Origin: Flagellimonas yonaguniensis
GTDB lineage: Bacteria > Bacteroidota > Bacteroidia > Flavobacteriales > Flavobacteriaceae
Length of the DNA: 64,000 nucleotides
Assembly (NCBI RefSeq): GCF_029193885.1
Contig: NZ_JARFVB010000004.1
Location: 62,001-126,000, forward strand
Direction: 5' to 3'
In this document: one piece after another, positions 8,273 through 15,948 of the stretch
Numbering within the stretch: the first letter of the stretch is position 1
Layout: each line of letters opens with the position of its first letter
Translations under genes and position numbers: made by a program
Notes under the pieces: generated by a model
Databases searched by the model: none
The model's input: only the letters and a program-made list of their open reading frames with translations
What the model was told of the DNA's origin: nothing

Positions 8273-9160
8273 ATGCAACAAATCGCAGTAATTGGCGCTG
8301 GAACCATGGGAAACGGAATAGCCCATGTTTTTGCACAAAACGGATATAAAGTCAATTTAGTGGATATTTCCCAAGCCTCTTTGGACAAAGGAATGGCTAC
8401 GATTACCAAGAATTTGGACCGAATGATTTCCAAAGAAGTCATCGACGAAGCCAAAAAAGAGGCTACGCTCGGCAACATCACTACCTACACCAACCTCAAA
8501 GATGGTGTTTCGGACATGGACTTAGTGGTTGAAGCTGCCACAGAGAACTTGGATATCAAACTCAAGATTTTCAAGGACTTGGACGAAATCTGCAAAGCAG
8601 AAACCATTTTGGCCACCAACACCTCCTCTATTTCCATCACGCAAATTGGTGCTGCAACCAATCGTCCCGAAAAAGTGATCGGGATGCACTTTATGAACCC
8701 CGTGCCGATTATGAAGTTGGTAGAAATCATTCGTGGATATAGCACCTCTGATGAAGTCACGGAAACCATCATGGAGCTATCCAGAAAATTGGGCAAAATC
8801 CCAACAGAGGTAAACGATTATCCAGGATTTGTGGCCAATCGCATTTTGATGCCCATGATCAATGAATCCATTGAGACCTTGTATAATGGCGTGGCTGGCG
8901 TTGAAGAAATCGATACCGTGATGAAATTGGGAATGGCGCACCCTATGGGCCCTCTTCAATTGGCGGATTTTATTGGTTTGGATGTATGCCTTTCCATTTT
9001 GAATGTGATGTACGATGGATTCAAAAATCCAAAATACGCTCCCTGCCCCTTGCTCGTCAACATGGTAATGGCCGGTAAATTGGGAGTGAAATCGGGCGAA
9101 GGGTTTTACGATTATTCCGAATCCAGAAAAGCAGAAAACGTTTCCGCACAATTCAAATAA
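8273..9160 (+). CDS. 3-hydroxybutyryl-CoA (3-hydroxyacyl-CoA) dehydrogenase
   Basis: This 295-residue protein is a stand-alone 3-hydroxyacyl-CoA dehydrogenase, which interconverts 3-hydroxyacyl-CoA and 3-ketoacyl-CoA with NAD(P). The dinucleotide site is 'IGAGTMGNGIAHVFAQNGY'. The catalytic histidine region is 'GMHFMNPVPIMKLVEII', and the asparagine region is 'VNDYPGFVANRILMPMINE'. The length fits the Hbd/PaaH type of about 280-300 residues rather than the fused FadB. It could act in beta-oxidation, butyrate-type metabolism or phenylacetate breakdown; no pathway partner is nearby. Confidence 0.94.
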   Translation: MQQIAVIGAGTMGNGIAHVFAQNGYKVNLVDISQASLDKGMATITKNLDRMISKEVIDEAKKEATLGNITTYTNLKDGVSDMDLVVEAATENLDIKLKIFKDLDEICKAETILATNTSSISITQIGAATNRPEKVIGMHFMNPVPIMKLVEIIRGYSTSDEVTETIMELSRKLGKIPTEVNDYPGFVANRILMPMINESIETLYNGVAGVEEIDTVMKLGMAHPMGPLQLADFIGLDVCLSILNVMYDGFKNPKYAPCPLLVNMVMAGKLGVKSGEGFYDYSESRKAENVSAQFK

Positions 9161-9178
9161 GATTCAAAGTACTTGGTT

Positions 9179-9258
9179 GTCATTCCGACAGAGCAAAGCG
9201 ACGAGGAATCCCATAACCTTAAATCTATAATGAGATTTCTCACTACGTTCGAAATGAC
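9179..9258. repeat. 80-bp intergenic palindromic repeat, copy 2
   Basis: It has the same length and tips as the copy at 3089-3168 (GTCATTCCGACAGAG at the left, TTCGAAATGAC at the right). The central 25 bp or so differ between the copies. Confidence 0.85.
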
Positions 9259-9341
9259 AAGGAACACTAAGTATTTAGAACTAAAATAGCGATAATAAAA
9301 AATTAGGAGGAAACCCCTCTTTTAACTAGATAACGAATTTC

Positions 9342-10577
9342 ATGGCCATTGTAAAACCTTTTAAGGCCATCCGCCCCACAAAGGACAAAGCTTTTTTTGT
9401 TGCTTCCCGCTCCTACGAGGAATATTCCAAAGAGGAATTGAAAGCGGTATTGCAATACAATCCCTTCTCGTTTTTGCATATCATCAACCCGGGGTTCAAG
9501 TTCGAAAAGAACATCAAGGGAAAGGAACGATTTGGGTTAGTGCACAATCGATATTTGGAATTTTTGGAGGAGAACATCTTTCAAAAAGATGATGAGCCCA
9601 GTTTTTACCTCTATCAAATTGAAAAAGATGATTTTAAGAGCTTGGGATTCTTTTGCGCCTGCAGTGTGGATGATTACCGGAGCAATGTCATCAAAAAACA
9701 CGAGGATACCATTCAGGATCGCGAGGAGCTTTTTGCCGATTACCTTCATACAGTAGGTTTTAACGCAGAACCGGTTTTAATGACCTATGAGGATAATGAG
9801 CTGGTCGACGAAATCTTTCAACGTAAAATTGAACGAAAGCCCGAATACGACTTCACAACAACGGACAGGGTAAACCATAAACTTTGGAAAATCTCATATC
9901 CCGAAGGGATTGAGAAACTGGAAAAAGCATTCGGTGACCTCGATGCACTCTACATTGCCGATGGACACCACCGAAGTGCTTCATCCAACCTGTTGGCAGA
10001 CCTTAAAAAATCAGAGAATCCCAGTCACTCGGGAGAAGAAGCCTATAATTATTTTATGGCCTACTTGATTCCTGAATCACAAATTAAAATCTATGAATTC
10101 AATCGTATGGTCAAAGATCTGAACGGATTCTCGAAAAAGGAGTTCTTGATTCAATTGGATGAGCATTTCAGGATAGAGAAAAGAGAAGACGGACTTCGCA
10201 AACCATCCAAAAAACACGAATTCAGTATGTATTTGGAGGGAGAATTTTACACGCTGCATTTCAGGAAGACCAATCATGAGTTCACCGATGCCCTGAGCAA
10301 GCTGGACACCCAAATCCTGTACAAAACCATTTTAGAACCCATTTTGGGCATTACAGACCTAAGAAACGATAAACGGATTTGCTATGGTTATGGCAAAAAC
10401 AACCTTATCCAAATGAAGGATATGGTGGATTCCGGGAGCTATGCGGTGGGTTTCAGTCTGGTTCCCACAACAGTTGAAGAAATCAAGGCAATTGCCGACG
10501 CAGGTTTGGTAATGCCCCCAAAAAGCACGTATATTGAGCCTAAGCTCCGTAGCGGGCTGGCTATTTATGAATTGTAA
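9342..10577 (+). CDS. DUF1015-family protein
   Basis: This 411-residue protein belongs to DUF1015, a widespread family without an established biochemical role. It shows the family's start 'MAIVKPFKAIRPTKD', a central 'YIADGHHRSASS' motif that looks like a nucleotide or metal site, and the C-terminal 'VMPPKSTYIEPKLRSG'. Length is normal. In other Bacteroidota I recall this family beside phosphoserine-pathway genes, but none is adjacent here. It stands alone between two repeat-bearing gaps. Confidence 0.9.
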   Translation: MAIVKPFKAIRPTKDKAFFVASRSYEEYSKEELKAVLQYNPFSFLHIINPGFKFEKNIKGKERFGLVHNRYLEFLEENIFQKDDEPSFYLYQIEKDDFKSLGFFCACSVDDYRSNVIKKHEDTIQDREELFADYLHTVGFNAEPVLMTYEDNELVDEIFQRKIERKPEYDFTTTDRVNHKLWKISYPEGIEKLEKAFGDLDALYIADGHHRSASSNLLADLKKSENPSHSGEEAYNYFMAYLIPESQIKIYEFNRMVKDLNGFSKKEFLIQLDEHFRIEKREDGLRKPSKKHEFSMYLEGEFYTLHFRKTNHEFTDALSKLDTQILYKTILEPILGITDLRNDKRICYGYGKNNLIQMKDMVDSGSYAVGFSLVPTTVEEIKAIADAGLVMPPKSTYIEPKLRSGLAIYEL

Positions 10578-10593
10578 ATTTTAACCCATAGTT

Positions 10594-10775
10594 CATTTTG
10601 ATGATAGCATGAAAGTAAACCGTCAGTTCGAGTTTTTTCAGAAGGAAAAAGTACCTGCCTGCCGGCAGACAGGTCGAGAACAAGGTTTATTTCCTTAGAA
10701 AATTCTTTTCTCGATACATTTTTTTGAAATTTGCTTCAAAAAAACACTCGAAATGACATTTTTTTCATCAAAATG
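10594..10775. repeat. Large nested palindromic intergenic repeat, copy A (+ orientation)
   Basis: The core 10622-10757 begins GTCAGTTCGAGT and ends ACTCGAAATGAC. It contains the internal palindrome ACCTGCCTGCCGGCAG near 10653, then GTCGAGAAC and TCTCGATACA. The core is flanked by an 11-bp perfect inverted repeat, CATTTTGATGA (10594-10604) and TCATCAAAATG (10765-10775). A homologue of nearly equal length lies in opposite orientation at 22948-23082. It fills most of the 311-bp gap between DUF1015 and the YggS-like gene, which holds no gene. Confidence 0.85.
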
Positions 10776-10888
10776 CAGTTCTAATACTTTTTGTAGTTTT
10801 TGCACTCCGTTCTTCAACGGAACAATAAAGCAGGAACCCATGATTTTAAAAGATTCCGCATCAAGTGTGGATTGACATCAATTAAATT

Positions 10889-11548
10889 ATGTCCATAAAA
10901 GATAATCTCAATAGAATAAAATCCGACCTCCCCGAGGGAGTTACCTTGGTCGCTGTTTCCAAAACCAAGCCCAATGAAGATATTTTGGAGGCTTATGAAG
11001 CTGGACAACGGGTATTTGGGGAAAACAAAGTACAGGAAATGGTCCAAAAGTGGGAAGATTTGCCCAAGGACATCGAATGGCACATGATTGGTCATGTACA
11101 GCGAAATAAGGTTAAATATATGGCCGAGTTTGTTTCCTTGATTCACGGGGTGGACAGCCCTCGCTTGTTGAAGGAAATCAATAAACAGGCAAAAAAGTAT
11201 GACCGTGTGATTCCCTGTTTGCTCCAAATCCATATTGCCGAAGAAGATACCAAGTTTGGATTGGACAAAACAGAACTGAACGAGCTTTTGGAGTCTGAGG
11301 CATTTAAAGCGATGGAAAACATTGAAATTGTTGGTTTGATGGGCATGGCGACTTTTACCGAAGATGAAAAACAAGTCCGTAGAGAGTTTGCCCAACTCAA
11401 ATCCATGTTCGATGACCTTAAAACAAAATTGAACAACATTACCATCCTTTCCATGGGTATGAGTGGTGATTATGGTATTGCCATTGAGGAAGGTAGCACC
11501 ATGGTACGGATTGGAAGCAGTATATTTGGAGCTAGAAACTATTCATAA
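10889..11548 (+). CDS. YggS-family pyridoxal phosphate homeostasis protein
   Basis: This 219-residue, single-domain fold-type III PLP protein belongs to the YggS/PROSC (PLPBP) family, which buffers and delivers pyridoxal 5'-phosphate and has no confirmed catalytic activity. The PLP lysine lies in 'LVAVSKTKPNEDI'. Other conserved blocks are 'FGENKVQEM', 'WHMIGHVQRNKVK' and the phosphate-binding end 'STMVRIGSSIFGAR'. Length is typical. The exonuclease/GIY-YIG gene follows after 13 nt and is probably cotranscribed. Confidence 0.95.
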   Translation: MSIKDNLNRIKSDLPEGVTLVAVSKTKPNEDILEAYEAGQRVFGENKVQEMVQKWEDLPKDIEWHMIGHVQRNKVKYMAEFVSLIHGVDSPRLLKEINKQAKKYDRVIPCLLQIHIAEEDTKFGLDKTELNELLESEAFKAMENIEIVGLMGMATFTEDEKQVRREFAQLKSMFDDLKTKLNNITILSMGMSGDYGIAIEEGSTMVRIGSSIFGARNYS

Positions 11549-11561
11549 CCAGTAATTTTCC

Positions 11562-12893
11562 ATGTACGCGATACTCGACATTGAAAGCACGGGAGGAAAA
11601 TACAATGAGGAAGGCATTACCGAAATTGCCGTCCACAGGTTTGATGGACGCCAGGTAGTGGATAAATTCATCTGTTTGATAAATCCTGAACGGGAAATAC
11701 AGCCCTTTGTGGCCAAACTCACAGGCATTAATAATAAAATGCTGCGTTCGGCACCCAAGTTTCACGAAGTGGCCAAACGTATTGTGGAAATTACGGATGG
11801 TGCTGTTTTAGTGGCGCACAATGCACAGTTTGACTATCGTATCCTCAGAACCGAGTTTAGGCGCCTGGGTTATGATTTTCAACGAAAGACACTTTGTACA
11901 GTGGACCTATCCAAACAACTCATCCCAGAAGCCGAATCGCACAGTTTAGGGAAATTGGCGCGTTCGCTGGGAATACCCATGAGCGATAGGCACCGTGCCA
12001 ATGGCGACGCATTGGCCACCTTAAAGCTTTTTAAATTGTTGCTGGATAAGGACTCGGATAAGAAAATCATTACCGAGATTACCCGCGAGGAGACCCATGG
12101 GGAACTATCCCCCAATCAATTGGATATGGTTTTTAACCTACCATCGGAAACCGGTGTGTACTATATGCACGATAAAGATGGGGAAATCATCTTCTTGGGG
12201 AAAACCAAGAATATTAAAAAGCGGGTCAACCAACATTTTACCAATGTGGGGAAACTGGCACGCAAACTTCAAAAGGAAACCAAGAAAGTCACATACGAAA
12301 CCACGGGAAGCGAGCTCATTGCCATTTTAAAGGCGTATGTGGAACAAAAAAATAACAAGCCGCGCTATAATCACGTATCCAAAAAGAAACTCTTTTCGCA
12401 TACCATTGATTTCAATCAGAATGGAACCGAGCATATTATATTGGAGGTGGAAAAGAATCGGTCGTTGGAGCATAAAAAAATGGCCTTTAACGGAACGCAA
12501 TCGGCAAAGAGTTTTTTAAATAAGGTTTCTTCTGAATTTGAGCTCTGCCCCTCTTCCTTGGGAACAGAAAATGAATGCCTGCACCAAGAAACCGAGTTAA
12601 GCGCATCCAACTGTAACGAAAGAGTGCTTTCCGCTTTTGAAAAGTACAGCATCCAAGAAAAGAATATCGCACTGACCGACCAAGGCAGGGAAACGGGGGA
12701 ACGCAGTTTTATTTTGATTAAAAATGGTCGTCTTCAAGGGTTTGGCTTTGTGGAACTCAATCATCAGATCAATAATATTCATATCTTGGAATCGATTATG
12801 ACCCCGATGCGCAGTGATGAAAACACCACTTTTATCGTGGAAACCTATTTAAGAAAAAACAACCGACTCAAAACCATACAGCTAACTACCTGA
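11562..12893 (+). CDS. DEDDh exonuclease fused to a UvrC-like GIY-YIG domain
   Basis: The 443-residue protein has two nuclease modules. Residues 1-170 are a DnaQ-type DEDDh 3'-5' exonuclease: Exo I 'ILDIESTGG' (D-x-E), Exo II 'VAHNAQFDYRIL', and Exo III 'HRANGDALATLKL' with the general-base histidine. Residues of about 195-270 are a GIY-YIG module as in UvrC ('GVYYMHDKDGEIIFLGKT', 'NIKKRVNQHF', ending 'KPRYN'). In this module the second motif reads FLG rather than YIG/YVG, and the stretch before KPRYN is 'SELIAILKAYVEQKNN', where UvrC proteins usually carry LLLEA with the catalytic glutamate; a lysine seems to replace it. The last 170 residues are unassigned. Such proteins are often annotated as DNA polymerase III epsilon-like or Cho-like and may act in repair. 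Confidence 0.88.
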   Translation: MYAILDIESTGGKYNEEGITEIAVHRFDGRQVVDKFICLINPEREIQPFVAKLTGINNKMLRSAPKFHEVAKRIVEITDGAVLVAHNAQFDYRILRTEFRRLGYDFQRKTLCTVDLSKQLIPEAESHSLGKLARSLGIPMSDRHRANGDALATLKLFKLLLDKDSDKKIITEITREETHGELSPNQLDMVFNLPSETGVYYMHDKDGEIIFLGKTKNIKKRVNQHFTNVGKLARKLQKETKKVTYETTGSELIAILKAYVEQKNNKPRYNHVSKKKLFSHTIDFNQNGTEHIILEVEKNRSLEHKKMAFNGTQSAKSFLNKVSSEFELCPSSLGTENECLHQETELSASNCNERVLSAFEKYSIQEKNIALTDQGRETGERSFILIKNGRLQGFGFVELNHQINNIHILESIMTPMRSDENTTFIVETYLRKNNRLKTIQLTT

Positions 12894-12896
12894 TCA

Positions 12897-13745
12897 TTGA
12901 AAGACAACAAACCACTTCCCGGCTGGAAAAACAAACTTCATGAAGTCATTTATGAAGCGGACACCCCATCGGGCAAGTTTTTTGACATTCTTCTTTTTAT
13001 ACTGATCATCATCAGCGTTATTTTGGTAATGCTGGAAAGTATTGATGATTTTGATGAGCACTACCACAAAACACTCCTTGCCCTAGAGTGGATCGTGACC
13101 ATATTTTTTACCCTTGAGTACATTGCGCGCTTGATCAGCATCAAAAAGCCATTGAAATATGTTTTCAGCTTCTATGGCATTATTGATTTCTTGTCCACCA
13201 TACCCCTTTACCTCTCTTATATTTTGGCAGGTTCCCAAGTTCTGTTGGCCGTAAGGGCTTTTCGCTTACTGCGGATTTTCAGGATATTGAAACTTGTTAA
13301 ATTTATGGGCGAAGCCTCGCAACTACAATCGGCATTAAAAGCAAGTCGAACGAAAATCGCCGTATTTATCTACGTAGTTTTGATTTTATCCGTTATCATG
13401 GGTACCTTAATGTACATCGTGGAAGGGGATGATTCTGGCTTTACCAGTATTCCCAAAAGTATATACTGGACCATTGTGACACTTACTACTGTGGGCTATG
13501 GGGATATTGCCCCTCAATCCAATTTAGGTCAATTTTTGGCCACTGTGATCATGATTTTAGGTTATGGAATCATTGCGGTACCCACTGGTATTGTCACTGC
13601 GGAATTTGCCCGAAGCAGGAAGAACGATGACGAAGAAGATGATGAATTTATGGTGCACATAAATACCCAGGCCTGCCCCAGTTGCGGCATTGAGGGACAC
13701 CGGGACGATGCCACCCATTGTTATAATTGTGGACACCCATTATGA
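12897..13745 (+). CDS. Voltage-gated-type potassium channel with C-terminal zinc ribbon
   Basis: This 282-residue membrane protein has six transmembrane segments and a pore loop with the potassium selectivity filter 'TLTTVGYGDIAP'. S4 carries regularly spaced positive residues, 'RAFRLLRIFRILKLVKF', as in voltage sensors. The cytoplasmic tail ends in two CxxC pairs, 'CPSCGIEGHRDDATHCYNCG', predicted to bind zinc. The start is a TTG at 12897, because a stop in the same frame lies at 12891 and no ATG precedes S1. It follows the exonuclease gene by 3 nt and its stop overlaps the miaA start (ATGA), so it belongs to a tight operon. Its physiological role is unknown. Confidence 0.9.
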   Translation: MKDNKPLPGWKNKLHEVIYEADTPSGKFFDILLFILIIISVILVMLESIDDFDEHYHKTLLALEWIVTIFFTLEYIARLISIKKPLKYVFSFYGIIDFLSTIPLYLSYILAGSQVLLAVRAFRLLRIFRILKLVKFMGEASQLQSALKASRTKIAVFIYVVLILSVIMGTLMYIVEGDDSGFTSIPKSIYWTIVTLTTVGYGDIAPQSNLGQFLATVIMILGYGIIAVPTGIVTAEFARSRKNDDEEDDEFMVHINTQACPSCGIEGHRDDATHCYNCGHPL

Positions 13746-14665
13746 GCAAAAAAATCTTACTTGCTGTGGTAGGTCCCACGGCCATTGGAAAAACCGCGCT
13801 CGGCATCCGATTGGCAAAACATTTTGATACCGATATACTTTCCGCCGATTCCCGGCAATTTTTCAAGGAAATGGAAATAGGTACTGCGGTTCCTTCCTAT
13901 GAAGAACTGAATGAAGTACATCATCACTTTATACAACACAAAAGTATTTTTGAACCCTATTCGGTCGGTGATTTTGAAAAAGAAGCCATCAATTTGTTGG
14001 ATGATGTATTCCAGAAAAAGGATATTGCCGTTATGGTGGGTGGCAGTGGACTGTACGTTGATGCGGTGGTATCTGGATTGGATGAGTTTCCAGAGGTTGA
14101 CCCGAAGATACGGGAGCAACTCAATCAACAACTTGAAGAAGAAGGATTGGAAAGTCTTCAGAAAGAACTCAACCAACGAGATCCTGAATACTACAAAACC
14201 GTTGATCTGGACAATCCGCATCGGTTGATCCGTGCCCTAGAGGTGTGTTTGGCAACAGATAAACCCTACTCATCATTCCTGAACCGGCCCAAAGCGGAAA
14301 GAAGCTTTAAAGCCTTTTATATTGGCATTGAAGCCCCCAGAGAGATGATTTACGAGCGGATAAATACCCGAGTGGACCTTATGATGGATGCTGGGCTATT
14401 GGACGAAGCAAAAAAACTTTATCCCCACAAAGAACTGAATGCCCTGCAAACAGTTGGTTACAAAGAACTTTTTGAATATATTGAAGTGCAATGCACATTG
14501 GAGTTTGCTGTTTCGGAAATCAAAAAGAACACAAGACGATTTGCAAAACGGCAACTAACATGGCTGCGAAAGAATGAAGCCATTTTGTGGGTCCCTTACA
14601 ATGCTGAACCAAAAAAGGTGCTCCAAATGGTCACAGACCGACTTAAAACCAACTTTTATGCCTAA
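13742..14665 (+). CDS. miaA: tRNA dimethylallyltransferase MiaA
   Basis: This 307-residue enzyme attaches a dimethylallyl group to N6 of A37 in tRNAs that read UNN codons. The P-loop is 'VVGPTAIGKTALGIRLA', followed by 'LSADSRQFFKEMEIGTAVP', where the aspartate is catalytic, and 'VMVGGSGLYVDAVVSGLD'. The C-terminal region contains 'LNALQTVGYKELFEY' and 'TRRFAKRQLTWLRKN', typical of MiaA. The ATG at 13742 overlaps the channel stop by 4 nt; an upstream in-frame ATG at 13727 lies within the channel gene and gives no family residues. The gluconokinase gene overlaps its end by 8 nt. Confidence 0.97.
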   Translation: MSKKILLAVVGPTAIGKTALGIRLAKHFDTDILSADSRQFFKEMEIGTAVPSYEELNEVHHHFIQHKSIFEPYSVGDFEKEAINLLDDVFQKKDIAVMVGGSGLYVDAVVSGLDEFPEVDPKIREQLNQQLEEEGLESLQKELNQRDPEYYKTVDLDNPHRLIRALEVCLATDKPYSSFLNRPKAERSFKAFYIGIEAPREMIYERINTRVDLMMDAGLLDEAKKLYPHKELNALQTVGYKELFEYIEVQCTLEFAVSEIKKNTRRFAKRQLTWLRKNEAILWVPYNAEPKKVLQMVTDRLKTNFYA

Positions 14666-15149
14666 CGGTAAGAACGTGATAGTGGTCATGGGAGTCAGTG
14701 GTTCGGGTAAGACCGAAATTGGGAAACTGCTTTCTGAAAAACTATCCAGACCCTTTTTTGATGGTGATGATTTTCATCCCGAGGCCAACGTGAAAAAAAT
14801 GAGTTCGGGCCGACCATTGAACGACGAAGACCGTAAGGAGTGGTTGATTGCCATAAACAAACTTGCCGTAGAACATAGACACAAAGGAGCCATAATCGCA
14901 TGTTCGGCCTTAAAAAAGAACTACAGAAGCCTTTTGAGAGCTGGAATGGGCAATTGCATGGCCTTTGTTTATTTGGATGGGTCCTTTGAACTGATAAAGT
15001 CGCGTTTGGAAAAAAGAAAGGGGCATTTTATGCCCATGAACCTATTGCAATCCCAATTTGACACGCTTGAGCCACCCTCCAAGGCAATTATTGTTTCCAT
15101 TGAAGAATCGCCCGCCAAGATTGTCAAAAAAGTATTGAAAGAACTTTAA
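14658..15149 (+). CDS. Gluconokinase (GntK family)
   Basis: This 163-residue P-loop kinase matches the short GntK family that phosphorylates gluconate to 6-phosphogluconate with ATP. The Walker A motif is 'VMGVSGSGKTEIGKLL', followed by 'FFDGDDFHPEANVKKMSSG' and 'PLNDEDRKEWL', which are hallmark gluconokinase blocks, and 'ACSALKKNYRSLLR'. It overlaps miaA by 8 nt and is the last gene before a strong terminator. Two GntP-type permeases lie in the window but far away, so they need not be its transport partners. Confidence 0.93.
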   Translation: MPNGKNVIVVMGVSGSGKTEIGKLLSEKLSRPFFDGDDFHPEANVKKMSSGRPLNDEDRKEWLIAINKLAVEHRHKGAIIACSALKKNYRSLLRAGMGNCMAFVYLDGSFELIKSRLEKRKGHFMPMNLLQSQFDTLEPPSKAIIVSIEESPAKIVKKVLKEL

Positions 15150-15177
15150 GATAAAAAATTCCCTCAACTTTCGGCAG

Positions 15178-15206
15178 AAAAAAAGCCACCTAAAGGTGGC
15201 TTTTTT
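15178..15206. terminator. Bidirectional intrinsic terminator
   Basis: The stem GCCACC/GGTGGC has a TAAA loop, flanked by seven A on the left and six T on the right. It can end the miaA-gluconokinase operon on the plus strand and the two-component operon on the minus strand. Confidence 0.92.
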
Positions 15207-15222
15207 ATTTTTCTATTCAATC

Positions 15223-15939
15223 TTACTGTTCGTTCTCCGCTTTAACCACAAGCCTAAAGCCTTCGCCATGAATGTTCAAAATTTCGACCAAGTCGTCTTT
15301 TTTGAGGTATTTTCTCAACTTGGCTATATATACATCCATACTTCTGGAAGTAAAGTAGTTGTCATCCCTCCATATTTTGGTCAATGCCAATTCCCTTGGC
15401 ATCAGATCATTTTCATGAAGTGCCAACAAACGCAATAACTCGTTCTCTTTTGGAGAAAGTTTGATGGGTTCTTCCTCCTTATATTTCAAGAAACGAAGTT
15501 TTGAGTTCAAATGGAAATTTCCGATTTGGAACTCGAACTGTTTGCTGTCCGCCAAAGAGCTGGAGGCTTTTCTTTGTAGGATCGCTTTTAATTTCATCAA
15601 CAGCACCTCGGAGTCGAAAGGCTTGTTCAGGTAATCATCGGCACCTGCTTTGTATCCTTTCAGCACATCCTCTTTCATGGTCTTAGCGGTCAAAAAGATA
15701 ATCGGAACGTTCTCGTTTTTCTCACGGATTTCCTTAGCTAGGGTAAATCCATCCTTGTAAGGCATCATTACGTCCAAAATACAGACATCGTAATTGTCTT
15801 TCTTGAACTTTTCAAAACCTTCCATTCCGTTTTTGGCCAGAACAACATCAAAATCGTTCATGGTCAAATAATCTTTAAGTACGATTCCAAAATTGGGATC
15901 GTCTTCCACTAAAAGTATCTTCTTTTTCTCTGTTTCCAT
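15223..15939 (-). CDS. OmpR/PhoB-family response regulator
   Basis: The 238-residue protein has a receiver domain (residues about 8-120) with acidic pocket 'LLVEDD', phosphoacceptor D56 in 'CILDVMMP', and 'FLTAK' and 'LNKPF' motifs. A winged-helix DNA-binding domain follows ('KLSPKENELLRLLALHEND', 'YFTSRSMDVYIAKLRKYL'). It is the second gene of an operon with the histidine kinase, 9 nt downstream of it. The pair resembles the Bacteroides RprXY system in general architecture; the signal and targets are not known. Confidence 0.95.
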   Translation of the reverse strand: METEKKKILLVEDDPNFGIVLKDYLTMNDFDVVLAKNGMEGFEKFKKDNYDVCILDVMMPYKDGFTLAKEIREKNENVPIIFLTAKTMKEDVLKGYKAGADDYLNKPFDSEVLLMKLKAILQRKASSSLADSKQFEFQIGNFHLNSKLRFLKYKEEEPIKLSPKENELLRLLALHENDLMPRELALTKIWRDDNYFTSRSMDVYIAKLRKYLKKDDLVEILNIHGEGFRLVVKAENEQ

Positions 15940-15948
15940 AGTTTCTTT

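Noticed and set aside
10814..11395. Long minus-strand frame opposite the YggS-like gene
   Set aside because: It lies antisense to a clear PLP-protein gene and has no recognisable motif; it is a shadow of that gene's codon pattern.
14658..15149. A gluconate operon with the GntP permeases
   Set aside because: The kinase overlaps miaA and both permeases lie 14 and 40 kb away with other partners.
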